This document shows, in pieces, positions 1 to 8,973 of a stretch of 64,000 bases of DNA. A program made the position numbers and the translations under genes. The stretch covers positions 62,001 through 126,000 of the forward strand of contig NZ_VRLV01000005.1 in the NCBI RefSeq assembly GCF_009760925.1, in the 5' to 3' direction. Each line of letters starts with the position of its first letter. Position 1 is the stretch's first letter. The notes below the pieces were generated by a model that did not search any database, was not told where the DNA came from, and was given only the letters and a program-made list of their open reading frames with translations. The DNA comes from Nonomuraea typhae (lineage in GTDB: Bacteria > Actinomycetota > Actinomycetes > Streptosporangiales > Streptosporangiaceae).

Positions 1-113
1 GCGCTGGTGGCGCGGGAGCCGGCGATCAGGGGCGCCCTCCCCAAACGGCCGACACGTTAACCCGGTTCCGGCCCCTAAAACTCGGGGTTCCGGTCGCGCC
101 AACCGGTTTACGG

Positions 114-968
114 TCAGGGCTTGCGGAGGAGTTCGACCAGGGAGGCGATGCTCTGGTCGGCTCGTCCCTCGGCGACCGCGCGGCGCAGGAGGTCGTGCAT
201 GGGCTCGTGCCAGGACACGTCCAGGCCGCCCTCCCTGCCGATCTCGTGGTCGTAGGGGATGCCCTCGTGGAAGATCCCGAGCGAGGACTCCGGGTTGGCG
301 TAGTCGCCCGTGTCCACGGCCGCGGCCAGCGAGGGCAGCAACTGGATGATCATCTCCAGCCACTTCGCCTCGTACCGCACCAGTGAGGCGGCGGGCAGTC
401 CCCGTGCGCTGACCAGCGCCGCGCCCTGCAGGAAGCCGAGGATGGTCGGCAGCAGCGTGCCGCCCACCGCCAGCTCGTACAACGCGGACAGATCCGGCTC
501 CTCACCGAGGTGCACGGTGTCGCCGCCCATGACCTGCAGCGTCTCCTGGTGCCGGTCGAAAAGCGCCCGGGGGCCGCTGTAGTACAACAGCGTGTCCGGC
601 AGGCCCACGTTCGACGGCACGTTCTTGACCGCGCCGGCCAGGAAGTCCGCGCCGCGCTCGGCCGCCCACGCCGCCGTCTCCCGCGCCCCGGCCGGGGTCC
701 CGGTGTTCAACGTGATCAACGTACGGCCGGCCAGCGCGCCCGCCGCCGGTTCCAGCGCCTGCCTGGCGGCCTCGAAGGTGGTCAGGATCGCGATGACCAG
801 GTCGCCGGCGGCCACCGCGTCCTCGATGCGATCCATCCGTACGGCCCCCGGCGGCGTGGGCCGGGAGGCGGAGCGGTTCCACACGGTCGTCGGGTGCCCG
901 GCGGCGACATATGCCTTGGCCAGGGCGGTTCCGATGGCGCCCAGGCCGATGATCGTTACTGGTGTCAT
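114..968 (-). CDS. NAD(P)-dependent imine-reductase/hydroxyacid-dehydrogenase-like protein
   Basis: The protein (284 aa) begins with a Rossmann nucleotide-binding motif, GLGAIGTALA, within its first 20 residues, followed by the WNRS segment expected of an NADPH-preferring 6-phosphogluconate-dehydrogenase-type N-terminal domain. A helical C-terminal half follows, as in imine reductases and beta-hydroxyacid dehydrogenases. The ATG at 968 is chosen because it starts one residue before the Rossmann strand and avoids overlapping the divergent regulator; an upstream in-frame start at 1004 would run into it. It is divergent from an HxlR-type regulator with 56 bp between the starts, so it is probably that regulator's target. 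Substrate is unknown; cytosolic reduction of an imine or keto compound is inferred from the family. Confidence 0.82.
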   Translation of the reverse strand: MTPVTIIGLGAIGTALAKAYVAAGHPTTVWNRSASRPTPPGAVRMDRIEDAVAAGDLVIAILTTFEAARQALEPAAGALAGRTLITLNTGTPAGARETAAWAAERGADFLAGAVKNVPSNVGLPDTLLYYSGPRALFDRHQETLQVMGGDTVHLGEEPDLSALYELAVGGTLLPTILGFLQGAALVSARGLPAASLVRYEAKWLEMIIQLLPSLAAAVDTGDYANPESSLGIFHEGIPYDHEIGREGGLDVSWHEPMHDLLRRAVAEGRADQSIASLVELLRKP

Positions 969-1009
969 GCGACCATGCTGTCGAGGAAGCGCACATTTCA
1001 TCAAGTACC

Positions 1010-1025
1010 CACTATTTTGTTAGTG
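1010..1025. promoter_or_regulatory. Inverted repeat overlapping the HxlR start codon (putative operator)
   Basis: CACTA-TTTTGT-TAGTG is a perfect 5+6+5 inverted repeat. It lies in the 56-bp gap between the divergent reductase and HxlR genes, and its last base is the first base of the HxlR GTG start. Position suggests autoregulation plus control of the reductase; binding is inferred. Confidence 0.45.
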
Positions 1026-1360
1026 TGAAGAAGTCGCGCTACACCTGCGGTCTCGACGCTGCCATGGACGTGATGGGCGGCAAGTGGAAGGTCCTCATCC
1101 TGTGGGGCCTGTATGACGGCCCGCGGCGGTTCGGGGAGCTGCGTCGCGAGGTGCCCGGCATCAGCGAGCGCATCCTCACCCTGCAGCTACGGGAAATGGA
1201 CAAGGCGGGCCTGGTGTCCCGTGAGGACTTCCACCAGATCCCGCCCAGGGTCGAATATTCGCTGACCGATTTCGGCTCCTCCCTGCTCGCCGCGCTGATG
1301 CCGCTCGGGGATTGGGGCGAGGAGCACATGGCCCGCATCGAGGCCATCCCCCGCGACTAG
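1025..1360 (+). CDS. HxlR-family winged-helix transcriptional regulator
   Basis: This 111-aa protein has the family signature: an N-terminal YTCGL segment with a single Cys at residue 8, then GGKWKVLILWGL, RFGELRR and SEREIL-like helices (here GISERILTLQLREM), and the LVSRED...VEYSLT wing. The N-terminal Cys matches the position used for thiol-based redox sensing in YodB/HypR-type members, so redox sensing is possible. The GTG at 1025 is preferred because upstream frame-compatible starts overlap the divergent gene and encode no family-like sequence. The stop codon overlaps that of the convergent hydrolase gene by 4 bp. Confidence 0.88.
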   Translation: MKKSRYTCGLDAAMDVMGGKWKVLILWGLYDGPRRFGELRREVPGISERILTLQLREMDKAGLVSREDFHQIPPRVEYSLTDFGSSLLAALMPLGDWGEEHMARIEAIPRD

Positions 1361-2739
1361 CGGGCGCGCACCAGGTGGACGATCCGGGTCGCGGCCACCG
1401 CCACGCTCACCAGCGCCGCCGTGCCCAGCCAGACGAACAGCGCGGGCCAGGCGTAGGAGATCTGGGCCAGCGTGCCGGAGCGGTTCATCAGCAGGCCGAA
1501 CAGCTCCGCCAGCCCGGCGAACAAGGCCACCGGCAGCGCGTACGGCGCCAGCCGTACCGTGACTCGCCAGAAGGAGCGGCCGGCGCGACGGCGGGCCCAG
1601 GTGCGCGCGCGGTAGAGGCCGAGGCCGCCCAGGGCCAGGGTGAGCAGGGTGAATCCGGCGAGGTACAGGTCGGCGGAGTCGGTGAAGGGGGCACCCTGCT
1701 GGTCGGGGCGGCCTTCGAGGACGTCGACGAGGCCCTCGGCGAGGATGGCGGCGTCGTCGCCGGACATCATGCCGGTGTTGGTGACGACGGCGATGCCGTA
1801 CCCGCTGCCGGGGAGCACGATCTGGGCGGAGTTGTGGGTCAGCAGCCAGCCGGTGTGCCTGAGCATGGGGGCGCCGCCGGGGGTCTTGCCGGTGTACCAG
1901 CCCATGGCGTAGGCGCCGACGCCGGAGGGCTGGTGGGTGGCCTTGACCGAGGGCGCCGAGCCGTTCTGGGCGGTGAGCCAGCGGGCCATGTCGTTCGCCG
2001 TGGAGACCACGCCGTGGCTGCCGTTGACGAACCACGTGGGGTGCGCGCGCCTGACCACCTGGCCGTAGGCGCGCACGTAGCCCTCGGCGGTGCCGGGCAG
2101 CTCGCGGCTGGTGTCGACGGTGGTGGTGGCGGTCATGCCGAGCGGGCGCAAGACGCCGTCGGCCAGCTGCCGGTCGAACGGCTTGCCGCTCACGGACTCG
2201 ACCAGGCGGGCCAGGATGAAGTAATTGGGGTTGTGGTAGTACATCGTGCTGCCCGGCTCCGCGCTGAGGCCGGCGGTGCGCAGCATCGCGACCGAGTCCT
2301 TGAGCGTGGCGGGGGCGTCGAGGCGCAGCTCGGGGAAGCTGCGGTCGGACATGCCCGAGGTCTGGTTGAGCAACTGCCTGACCGTGATCTTCGCGGCTCG
2401 CGGGTCGGCCATCGTGAACTCCGGCAGGTACCGCCTGACCGGGGCGTCCAGCTCGACCTTGCCCGCTTCGGCCAGGTCCATGACCGCCAGCGCGGTGAAC
2501 GACTTGGACAGCGAGGCCAGCGGCATCGGGGTGTCCGCGGTGATCGCCGTGCCGTCCGAGGTGTGGCCGTAACCGGAGGCGAGGATGACCTTGTCGCCCT
2601 TGGTGACGGTGACCATCGCGCCGGGCAGGCCGGTGCGCTCCACGTAGCCCTTGACGTAGGTGTCGACGGTCTCGGTGGTGAGTCCCGCGCCGCCGGTGAG
2701 AGAGATGATGAGGGCGCTGGTCAGCGCGGTGATTGCCAT
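1357..2739 (-). CDS. Membrane-anchored serine hydrolase of the class C beta-lactamase/PBP family
   Basis: The 460-aa protein has an N-terminal hydrophobic signal-like segment (residues 1-20) and an extracytoplasmic beta-lactamase-like domain to about residue 340. The active-site motifs are all visible: SxxK as S76-L-S-K79, YxN as Y168-H-N170, and the KTG equivalent H295-T-G297. Residues from about 350 to 460 form several transmembrane segments, so the catalytic domain is tethered to the membrane. Proteins of this kind act as DD-peptidases, esterases or lactamases; which applies cannot be told from sequence. It is convergent with the HxlR gene, sharing 4 bp at the stop codons. Confidence 0.88.
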   Translation of the reverse strand: MAITALTSALIISLTGGAGLTTETVDTYVKGYVERTGLPGAMVTVTKGDKVILASGYGHTSDGTAITADTPMPLASLSKSFTALAVMDLAEAGKVELDAPVRRYLPEFTMADPRAAKITVRQLLNQTSGMSDRSFPELRLDAPATLKDSVAMLRTAGLSAEPGSTMYYHNPNYFILARLVESVSGKPFDRQLADGVLRPLGMTATTTVDTSRELPGTAEGYVRAYGQVVRRAHPTWFVNGSHGVVSTANDMARWLTAQNGSAPSVKATHQPSGVGAYAMGWYTGKTPGGAPMLRHTGWLLTHNSAQIVLPGSGYGIAVVTNTGMMSGDDAAILAEGLVDVLEGRPDQQGAPFTDSADLYLAGFTLLTLALGGLGLYRARTWARRRAGRSFWRVTVRLAPYALPVALFAGLAELFGLLMNRSGTLAQISYAWPALFVWLGTAALVSVAVAATRIVHLVRAR

Positions 2740-2824
2740 GGCTAAAACGTAGAAATCCGGCAGGTCTCCCCGGATCGCCCGTTCGGCAGCCGATGCCCCC
2801 GACTTTCGTCAGGTGTGCTGAAAT

Positions 2825-4240
2825 TTGCGGGTGACTTCCCAGAGCAGGACCCCGGGCGCGGTGGCGTCCACCGCGGCGAGCGTGTTGTCGGTCCTGCTCA
2901 CCATCGTGATCGGGCTGCTCGGGCCGTCGGCCGTCGTGCCCGCTCTGGGCGGCCCCTCGGCGGGGGTGTCCCCCCACCTGGCGGTCGGGCTGGCCGCGGC
3001 CGCGATCGTGCTGGGCGGTCTCGGGCTGCTGGGCGGGCTCGTGCTCGGCTCCCGGGCGGGCGCGCGGGCCCTGGTCGCCTTCGGTGGTACGGCGGCGGCC
3101 GTGCTGGCCTTCCTGCCCCCCTCGGGCTCGGCCGACCACCTCAACTACGCGGCGTACGGCCGTATGGTCACCCTCGGCCTCAACCCCTACACCCACGGCG
3201 CCGCGGACCTGCCGGGCGACCCGATCGCCGCGGCCGTCGAGGCGCCGTGGCGGGAGGAGGCCAGCGTCTACGGGCCGGTGGCCACCGCGGTGCAGGCGCT
3301 GGCGAGCTGGATCGGCGGCGACTCGCTCCGGGTGACGATTCTCGTGCTGGCGCTGGTCAACGCCGCGGCGTTCGCCGGCACCGGGCTGCTCCTCGACCGG
3401 TTCACCCGTGACGACCCGGCGCGGCGGCTGCGGGCGGCGTTGTTGTGGACGGCCAACCCGCTGCTGATCTACCAGCTCGTCGCCGGGATGCACATCGACA
3501 CGCTGGCCATCGCCTGCATGGTCGCCGCCCTGCTGGCCAGAGGGCGTCCCGCGGGATCCGGGGCGCTGCTGGGGCTCGGGGTGGCGGTCAAGCTCAACGC
3601 CGGGCTCGTGGCGCTCGGGCCCGCCTGGGAGCTGCGGCGGCGGCCGGGTCGGCTGGCGGTCATGGCGGGGGTCGCCGTGGCCGTGGTGGCCGCCGGGTAC
3701 GCCCTGGCCGGGCCCGCGGCGCTGGGCCCGGTGACCAGGACCAGCAAGGCGGTCGCGCACGCCTCGTTCTGGAAGTCGTTCCAGGGGTTCCTGCAGAGCG
3801 TCGTGGGCGTCGGCAGCGCCTATCGGGCCGAGATCCAGATCGGGTCGGTGCTCGTGCTGGTGCTGCTGGCGTGGGTGATGTTCCGGGCGCTGCCGGAGCG
3901 GGACGCCCTGGCCGTGGCGGCCGTGCTCGCGGTGGCCTACGTGTTCGCCACGCCGTACATTCTGCCGTGGTACGACGGGCTGGCCTTCGCGATGCTGGCG
4001 CTGGCGGGGGCCTCGGCGGTGGACAGGTTCGCCGCGGGGCATCTGATCGTGTTGTCGCTGGCCTATCTGCCGGCGCGGGTGGAGATGCAGCCGCTCGATC
4101 TGGAGTGGCTGCGGCTCGTGGTCAGGCAGCAGGTGGCGCCATGGGCGCTGCTGGCGCTGACGCTGGGTCTGGCCGGTTGGGCGTGGACAACTGCAGCGCG
4201 CGCACGGAGGCGGCCACGACCAGCGGCACCGCGACCGTGA
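2825..4240 (+). CDS. Polytopic GT-C mannosyltransferase, MptB-like
   Basis: This is a 471-aa protein with about 11-13 hydrophobic segments. After two N-terminal helices, an extracytoplasmic loop carries an acidic residue (about D104, in SADHLNYAAYGR) followed by GLNPY and SVYGP. This arrangement is typical of polyprenol-phosphate-mannose-dependent alpha-(1,6)-mannosyltransferases that build actinobacterial lipoglycans. The start is uncertain: TTG at 2825 or GTG at 2831, with no convincing ribosome site for either. Its last 119 bp overlap the 3' end of the convergent gene. A neighbouring second GT-C enzyme supports a role in envelope glycan assembly; the exact acceptor is unknown. Confidence 0.72.
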   Translation: MRVTSQSRTPGAVASTAASVLSVLLTIVIGLLGPSAVVPALGGPSAGVSPHLAVGLAAAAIVLGGLGLLGGLVLGSRAGARALVAFGGTAAAVLAFLPPSGSADHLNYAAYGRMVTLGLNPYTHGAADLPGDPIAAAVEAPWREEASVYGPVATAVQALASWIGGDSLRVTILVLALVNAAAFAGTGLLLDRFTRDDPARRLRAALLWTANPLLIYQLVAGMHIDTLAIACMVAALLARGRPAGSGALLGLGVAVKLNAGLVALGPAWELRRRPGRLAVMAGVAVAVVAAGYALAGPAALGPVTRTSKAVAHASFWKSFQGFLQSVVGVGSAYRAEIQIGSVLVLVLLAWVMFRALPERDALAVAAVLAVAYVFATPYILPWYDGLAFAMLALAGASAVDRFAAGHLIVLSLAYLPARVEMQPLDLEWLRLVVRQQVAPWALLALTLGLAGWAWTTAARARRRPRPAAPRP

Positions 4241-6293
4241 GCGCCATGGCCGGGATCGCGATGCCCGAGTCGTTGATCAGGAAGCCGATGAACGCGGTGG
4301 TCAGCGCGCCGAACAGGCCCGCGCGCAGAGGCGGCGTCAGCCGGTAGGCCGCCCCCAGCGCGGAGGCGCCCCAGCGGGAGGGCCGGTCCAGCACGAGGAA
4401 CAGGAAGGCCAGCGCCACCAGCGAGAGCAGGGTCAGCGACCAGTTGCCGACCGTCACGCCGACCATGGCGCCGAACTTCCTGGCGACGACGGTCCACGCC
4501 TGCCCGTCCAGGATCTGCTGCACGAAGTTCCCCAGATGGGTGCGCTGCGCCGCCGGGCGCAGCCAGTCGAAGACCGCGATCGCGCCGATCAGCAGCGCGC
4601 CCACGGCGCCGACGGCGACCAGCTTGACCACCGAGACCCGGCGGCCCGACAGCAGGATGAGGAAGACGGCCAGGCCGATCACGAACGCGGGAACGCCGCC
4701 GAAGTCCGCGCCCCAGGCGGGCCAGCCGTCTGCGAAGACCGCGAACAGCCCATACGCCGCGCACACCGCCAGCATGGCCCAGGCGCGTGCCCGAAGCGCC
4801 CAGGCGACCCCGGACAACGCCAGGATCGTGCCGGTGGACTGGATGGCGAAGGCGATGTTGCTGTAGCCGTAGAAGCGGCCGCCGGTGACCGGTTCGTACC
4901 CGCTGACCGCGTTGACCTGGAGGCGGGAGCCGGTCATGACGTCGACGAGCAACGCGATCGAGGTGACGCCGGCCACGACCGTCAGGGGCCCGAGCACCGC
5001 GGACCGCCACGGCCCGGCGAACGCCAGGGCGGTGATCAGGCCCGCCGCGCCCAGGATGGTGCCGATCAGCGCCAGCATCGGCGCCGGAAGGCTCCACCAC
5101 GGAACGAGCTGCGCCAGGAACGTCGAGACCGCGATGGACCCGGACAACACCGACACCACCTGGACCACGACCAGCAGCCGCGAGGTGGCGGCGTCACCCG
5201 TCGAGCGGCGGCGCCGCAGAGCGAGGGCGGCGAACAGGTAGAACAGCAGCTGCGCCACCACGAGAACGGCGAAGAACGGCCCCCTCACGTCCCGCAGCAC
5301 CTGGCTGGCCAGGTCCTCGCCGGCCAGTTCGGCGACCTTCTCGCCGGTGCTCGCGGGCCCGGCGCCGTCGTCGGTCCAGGCCCGGCCGACGACCCCGCGA
5401 GGCGCCTGCAGGCCGAGGGCGGCGATGGCGGTGGCGGTCAGGTCGGTGATCGTGACGAGCGCGTCCTGGCGGGTGGAGTTCGCCGTGAGAAGCCCCGTCC
5501 GGTACGGCGGGCCGTCCGGTGAAGGGCCGGAGGCGATCGCCACGTGGAGGTGCGCGGCCGGGGAGGTATCGGAAATGCCGCCCACGAGGACCGTGGTGCC
5601 CTGCGGGACACGAGCCAGCACGCTGCCGGCCCGGCGGTCGGCGGCGGCGACGGCGGCCTTCCTGAGCTCGGCGGGCAGCGAGGCGGGCACGCCGTACTCG
5701 TCCAGCGGCTGCCGGGTCCAGGCGGTGGCCAGGTCCTCGATCCCCGCCACGACAAGGGAGTAGGGGGTCAGGTCACCCAGAGCCTCCACCTCTTCGGCAT
5801 ATTTCGCGACCCGTCCGCCTTTGTCCGCCGCGGCCAGCGCGGCACCCGGACCCACCGCCGCCACCTGCCCGCCGGCGTCCGTCACGAGCTGCCCCAGCGT
5901 CCCCAGCGAAGCGGAGAACCCCGTCGTGGCCTGGCGCGCCGCCAGCGCCTCCCAGCCGGGCACCCGGCCGTCGACCGGCACCGGAACCGGGGCACAACCC
6001 CGCCCCGCCGTACCGGCACGTTGCCCCGCCGACACCGTCAGCCACCCCGCGACCGGGCACGTGATGCCCCGATCCGGCGGGGGCACCGCCCGGGTGGACA
6101 TCGACGCCGAACCACCCCGGCCCACCAGCGTCCACAGGTTGGGGGTGGTGGCGGCGTCCAGGTCACCCCACTCCAGACCGGGCACGCCGATCAGGACCAC
6201 CCGGCCACGCGGCGCGGCGGCAGCCGTACCGGAACCGAGGACGCCCGCCAGCACCACGCCCAGCAGGAGAACGGCCAGGAACCGACGAGCCAT
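4122..6293 (-). CDS. Large membrane protein with degenerate alkaline-phosphatase-like ectodomain
   Basis: The 723-aa product starts with a signal-like helix ending near residue 27 (ATG at 6293). An extracytoplasmic domain of about 350 residues follows, opening with VVLIGVPGLEW and TTPNLWTL. That layout resembles alkaline-phosphatase/sulfatase-superfamily domains, in which the first motif is usually a VDG-type aspartate loop. Here the aspartate is replaced (GVPG), and no clear second metal-binding motif is visible, so the domain may be catalytically dead. The C-terminal half contains about ten transmembrane helices. The gene sits between two mannosyltransferases and overlaps one convergently by 119 bp. 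A role in export or scaffolding of cell-envelope glycans is only a guess. Confidence 0.7.
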   Translation of the reverse strand: MARRFLAVLLLGVVLAGVLGSGTAAAAPRGRVVLIGVPGLEWGDLDAATTPNLWTLVGRGGSASMSTRAVPPPDRGITCPVAGWLTVSAGQRAGTAGRGCAPVPVPVDGRVPGWEALAARQATTGFSASLGTLGQLVTDAGGQVAAVGPGAALAAADKGGRVAKYAEEVEALGDLTPYSLVVAGIEDLATAWTRQPLDEYGVPASLPAELRKAAVAAADRRAGSVLARVPQGTTVLVGGISDTSPAAHLHVAIASGPSPDGPPYRTGLLTANSTRQDALVTITDLTATAIAALGLQAPRGVVGRAWTDDGAGPASTGEKVAELAGEDLASQVLRDVRGPFFAVLVVAQLLFYLFAALALRRRRSTGDAATSRLLVVVQVVSVLSGSIAVSTFLAQLVPWWSLPAPMLALIGTILGAAGLITALAFAGPWRSAVLGPLTVVAGVTSIALLVDVMTGSRLQVNAVSGYEPVTGGRFYGYSNIAFAIQSTGTILALSGVAWALRARAWAMLAVCAAYGLFAVFADGWPAWGADFGGVPAFVIGLAVFLILLSGRRVSVVKLVAVGAVGALLIGAIAVFDWLRPAAQRTHLGNFVQQILDGQAWTVVARKFGAMVGVTVGNWSLTLLSLVALAFLFLVLDRPSRWGASALGAAYRLTPPLRAGLFGALTTAFIGFLINDSGIAIPAMALTVAVPLVVAASVRALQLSTPNRPDPASAPAAPMAPPAA

Positions 6294-6344
6294 CAACGCA
6301 ACCCCCGTCCTCGATCGACTGCAGCCACGGTACTGTGCCAGACC

Positions 6345-7526
6345 GTGACAGGTGGCAAGCGGCAATGGCAGGCGTGGCTGCTGGCGGCGGCGATCGTCGC
6401 GCTGGCGGCGTGGCCGCTGGTCGAGTTCTGGCTGACCAACCCGGACGACCAGCGGCTGGTCGACCTCGACGTCTACCGCTCCGGCGGGCAGGTGCTGCGC
6501 GAAGGACGGCCGCTCTACGACTACTTCACCCCGGCGCCGCAACTGCTGCCGTTCACCTACCCGCCGATCGCCGGGCTGCTGGCGATGCCGCTGGCGGTCA
6601 TGTCGTGGACCACCGCCCAATGGGTGTGGACGATCGGCGTCTTCGCGGCGCTGGCCGTGGCCGTCTGGTTCTCCTTCCGGCAGGCGGCGGTGGACAGGAA
6701 GCCGCTGCTGTTCGCGCTGGCCATGGTCTGCTGCACCTACCTCATGCCCATCCGGGACCAGGTGCGCTTCGGGCAGGTGGACATCCTGCTCGTGGCGTTG
6801 TGCGTGGCCGACATCCTGGCGGTCAAGCCCCGATGGCCGCGTGGCTTCCTCATCGGCCTGGCCACCGCGGTCAAACTGACGCCCGGCGTCTTCCTCATCT
6901 ACCTGCTGGTCACCCGGCAGTGGCGGACGTTCTGGATGGCCGTCACGGTCACCGCCGCGCTCACCCTGCTGCCGTTCGCCGTCATCCCGCAGGACGCCTT
7001 CGCCTTCTGGTTCGAGGCCCTGCTCGACCCCAACCGCCTCGGCGCCAACGCCGCGACCACCAACCAGTCGGTGCGCGGCATGCTCATCCGCCTGTATCTC
7101 CCGGACCTGCTGACGTCCGCGCTCTGGCTGGCGATCGTCGCGGCCATCGGCTGGTACGGCTTCCGCGGCGCCTACCGGGCCTACCAGGCGAAGGACCACG
7201 TCACCGCGGTCGCCCTCGTCGGCCTGATGGCGGTGCTGCTCTCGCCCGTGGCCTGGATCCACCACCTGGCCTGGGTCGTCGTGGTCCTCGGCGCCGTCGT
7301 CGGCGACGCCCGCGACCGGGTCAGGCTGTGGGTCGCGGCCGGGGTCTGGCTGTACTATGTCGTGCCGATCCCCTGGTGGGGGGTGTCGCTGAAGGCCCTG
7401 GAGATCCCGGTGATCAGCCCGGTGCTCGGCAAGATCGTGCAGAACGGCTACGGGCTCGGCGCCATCGTGCTCGTCTGGCTTCTGGCCTCATGGTTGCCCA
7501 AACGCCGCACGACCTTGACCAACTGA
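6345..7526 (+). CDS. GT87-type polyprenol-mannose-dependent mannosyltransferase
   Basis: This is a 393-aa polytopic membrane protein. The first extracytoplasmic loop contains DLDVYRSGG and PLYDYF...FTYPPIAGL. This aspartate-containing loop is characteristic of alpha-(1,2)-mannosyltransferases such as PimE and Rv2181-type proteins, which add mannose from polyprenyl-phosphate mannose to phosphatidylinositol mannosides or lipoarabinomannan. The GTG at 6345 directly precedes the first helix and is 51 bp from the divergent start of the upstream gene; no strong ribosome site is visible. The next gene starts inside its 3' end (37-bp overlap), implying translational coupling. The acceptor is not determinable here. 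Confidence 0.83.
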   Translation: MTGGKRQWQAWLLAAAIVALAAWPLVEFWLTNPDDQRLVDLDVYRSGGQVLREGRPLYDYFTPAPQLLPFTYPPIAGLLAMPLAVMSWTTAQWVWTIGVFAALAVAVWFSFRQAAVDRKPLLFALAMVCCTYLMPIRDQVRFGQVDILLVALCVADILAVKPRWPRGFLIGLATAVKLTPGVFLIYLLVTRQWRTFWMAVTVTAALTLLPFAVIPQDAFAFWFEALLDPNRLGANAATTNQSVRGMLIRLYLPDLLTSALWLAIVAAIGWYGFRGAYRAYQAKDHVTAVALVGLMAVLLSPVAWIHHLAWVVVVLGAVVGDARDRVRLWVAAGVWLYYVVPIPWWGVSLKALEIPVISPVLGKIVQNGYGLGAIVLVWLLASWLPKRRTTLTN

Positions 7527-7966
7527 TTACCCTGGGTGTTGTGCTCGTTACCGTATGGGTCATGATCGGTGTCCTCGCCGGCGTCAGCGGGGTCGTCATC
7601 GGCTACGTCGCCCTCAAACAGGCCAGGCTGGCCGTCCAGGACTGCCAGCAGATGCTCGCCCGGCAGGCCGCCGTCAGCAGCACCACCGGCGGCGACCTCA
7701 AGGCCATCCGCGACGTCGCCGTCTACCGCTACGACGCCCTCGAGGAGATGACCGGCCGCCTGTCCTTCTCCATCGCCATGATCAACGCACTGGGCGACGG
7801 CCTCGTCCTCACCTCGATCAACGGCCGCTCGGAAACCCGCACCTACGTACGCCCGGTCGTGGGCGGCAAAGGCCAGACCCCGCTGTCCCCCGAAGAGGAG
7901 GAGGCGGTGCGCGCCGCCAGACTCGGACTCGGCCCCGAGATCGAACCGCAGGTGGCACGCCGCTGA
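7490..7966 (+). CDS. DUF4446 family membrane-anchored protein
   Basis: The 158-aa protein has one N-terminal transmembrane helix (about residues 15-42), then a soluble domain containing GRLSFSIAMINALGDGLVLTSI, RSETRTYVRPV and LSPEEEEAV, which together mark DUF4446. The function of the family is unknown. ATG 7490 is chosen because it supplies the short polar N-terminus before the helix; a GTG at 7541 would cut into the helix. It overlaps the mannosyltransferase gene by 37 bp and lies 18 bp upstream of pheA, so the three may be co-transcribed. Confidence 0.78.
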   Translation: MVAQTPHDLDQLITLGVVLVTVWVMIGVLAGVSGVVIGYVALKQARLAVQDCQQMLARQAAVSSTTGGDLKAIRDVAVYRYDALEEMTGRLSFSIAMINALGDGLVLTSINGRSETRTYVRPVVGGKGQTPLSPEEEEAVRAARLGLGPEIEPQVARR

Positions 7967-7984
7967 CCTGGTTACCCTGGAAGC

Positions 7985-8905
7985 ATGCCCAGACTCGCCT
8001 ATCTCGGACCTGAGGGCACCTTCACCGAGGAAGCCCTGCGGCTCATGGAGCCCGGCGCCGAACGCCTGCCCTGCGCCACCGTCGGTGCCGCCCTGAACGC
8101 CGTCCGGTCCGGTGAGGCCGACGGCGCGGTCGTGCCCCTGGAAAACTCCCTCGAAGGCGGCATCACCACCACCCTCGACGAGTTCGCCTGGGGCGAGCCG
8201 CTGCTGATCACCGCCGAGCTGCTGCTGCCCGTGCGCTTCTCGCTGCTCGCCCGCCCGGACACCGAGCTGGTGCACATCAAGCGCGTCTACTCCCACCCGG
8301 CCGCCATCACCCAGTGCCGCGGCTTCGTCAACCGCGAACTCCCCGACGCCGTGGTGGTCTCCGCGCCGTCCACAGCCGCCGCGGCCCAGGAAGTCTCGCT
8401 GCCCGGCTCGCCGTACGACGCCGCGATCGCCGCCCGCATCGCCGGCGAACACTACGGCCTGGTGGAAATCGCCGCCAACATCGGCGACCGCACCGACACG
8501 ATGACCCGCTTCGTCCGCGTGTCCCGCCCCGGCCCGCTGCCCGAACCCACCGGCTCCGACCGCACCACCCTGGTCGTGTTCCTGGCCGACGACCACCCGG
8601 GCGCGCTGCTGGAGATGCTGACGGAGTTCTCGGTGCGCGGGGTGAACCTGACCCGCATCGAATCCCGCCCCACCGGCGACGGGATCGGGCGCTACTTCTT
8701 CCACTTCGACTTCGAGGGGCACGTGGCCGACGCCCGCGTGGGAGAGGCCATCTCGGGGCTGCACCGGATCTGCGGGGAGGTGCGCTTCCTGGGCAGCTAT
8801 CCGCGGGCGGACGGAGTTTCACCCCAGATCAAACCGGCCACAACCGACGGCGCGTTCACAGAGGCCACCGACTGGCTCACCCGCATCCGCCAGGGCCAGC
8901 CGTAG
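7985..8905 (+). CDS. pheA: Prephenate dehydratase
   Basis: The 306-aa enzyme converts prephenate to phenylpyruvate in phenylalanine biosynthesis. It opens with LAYLGPEGTFTEEAL, the standard N-terminus of the dehydratase domain, and continues with VVPLENSLEGG, the substrate-site segment, and TMTRFVRVSR, which contains the conserved TRF motif. A C-terminal ACT regulatory domain (about residues 195-275) contains the ESRPT motif that binds phenylalanine for feedback inhibition. Length is normal for a monofunctional actinobacterial enzyme (no chorismate mutase domain). serS follows on the same strand after a 538-bp gap, so the two are probably not one transcript. Confidence 0.96.
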   Translation: MPRLAYLGPEGTFTEEALRLMEPGAERLPCATVGAALNAVRSGEADGAVVPLENSLEGGITTTLDEFAWGEPLLITAELLLPVRFSLLARPDTELVHIKRVYSHPAAITQCRGFVNRELPDAVVVSAPSTAAAAQEVSLPGSPYDAAIAARIAGEHYGLVEIAANIGDRTDTMTRFVRVSRPGPLPEPTGSDRTTLVVFLADDHPGALLEMLTEFSVRGVNLTRIESRPTGDGIGRYFFHFDFEGHVADARVGEAISGLHRICGEVRFLGSYPRADGVSPQIKPATTDGAFTEATDWLTRIRQGQP

Positions 8906-8973
8906 CGTAGCGCAGCGCAGCGGAGCGTTATGGGGTTCTCTTACGGCCGGCCACCTCGCGTCGAGTGCTTCTC

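Noticed and set aside
1187..4042. A 951-codon minus-strand open frame
   Set aside because: It is antisense and out-of-frame to the serine hydrolase and mannosyltransferase. The translation is Arg/Pro/His-rich noise produced by high GC.
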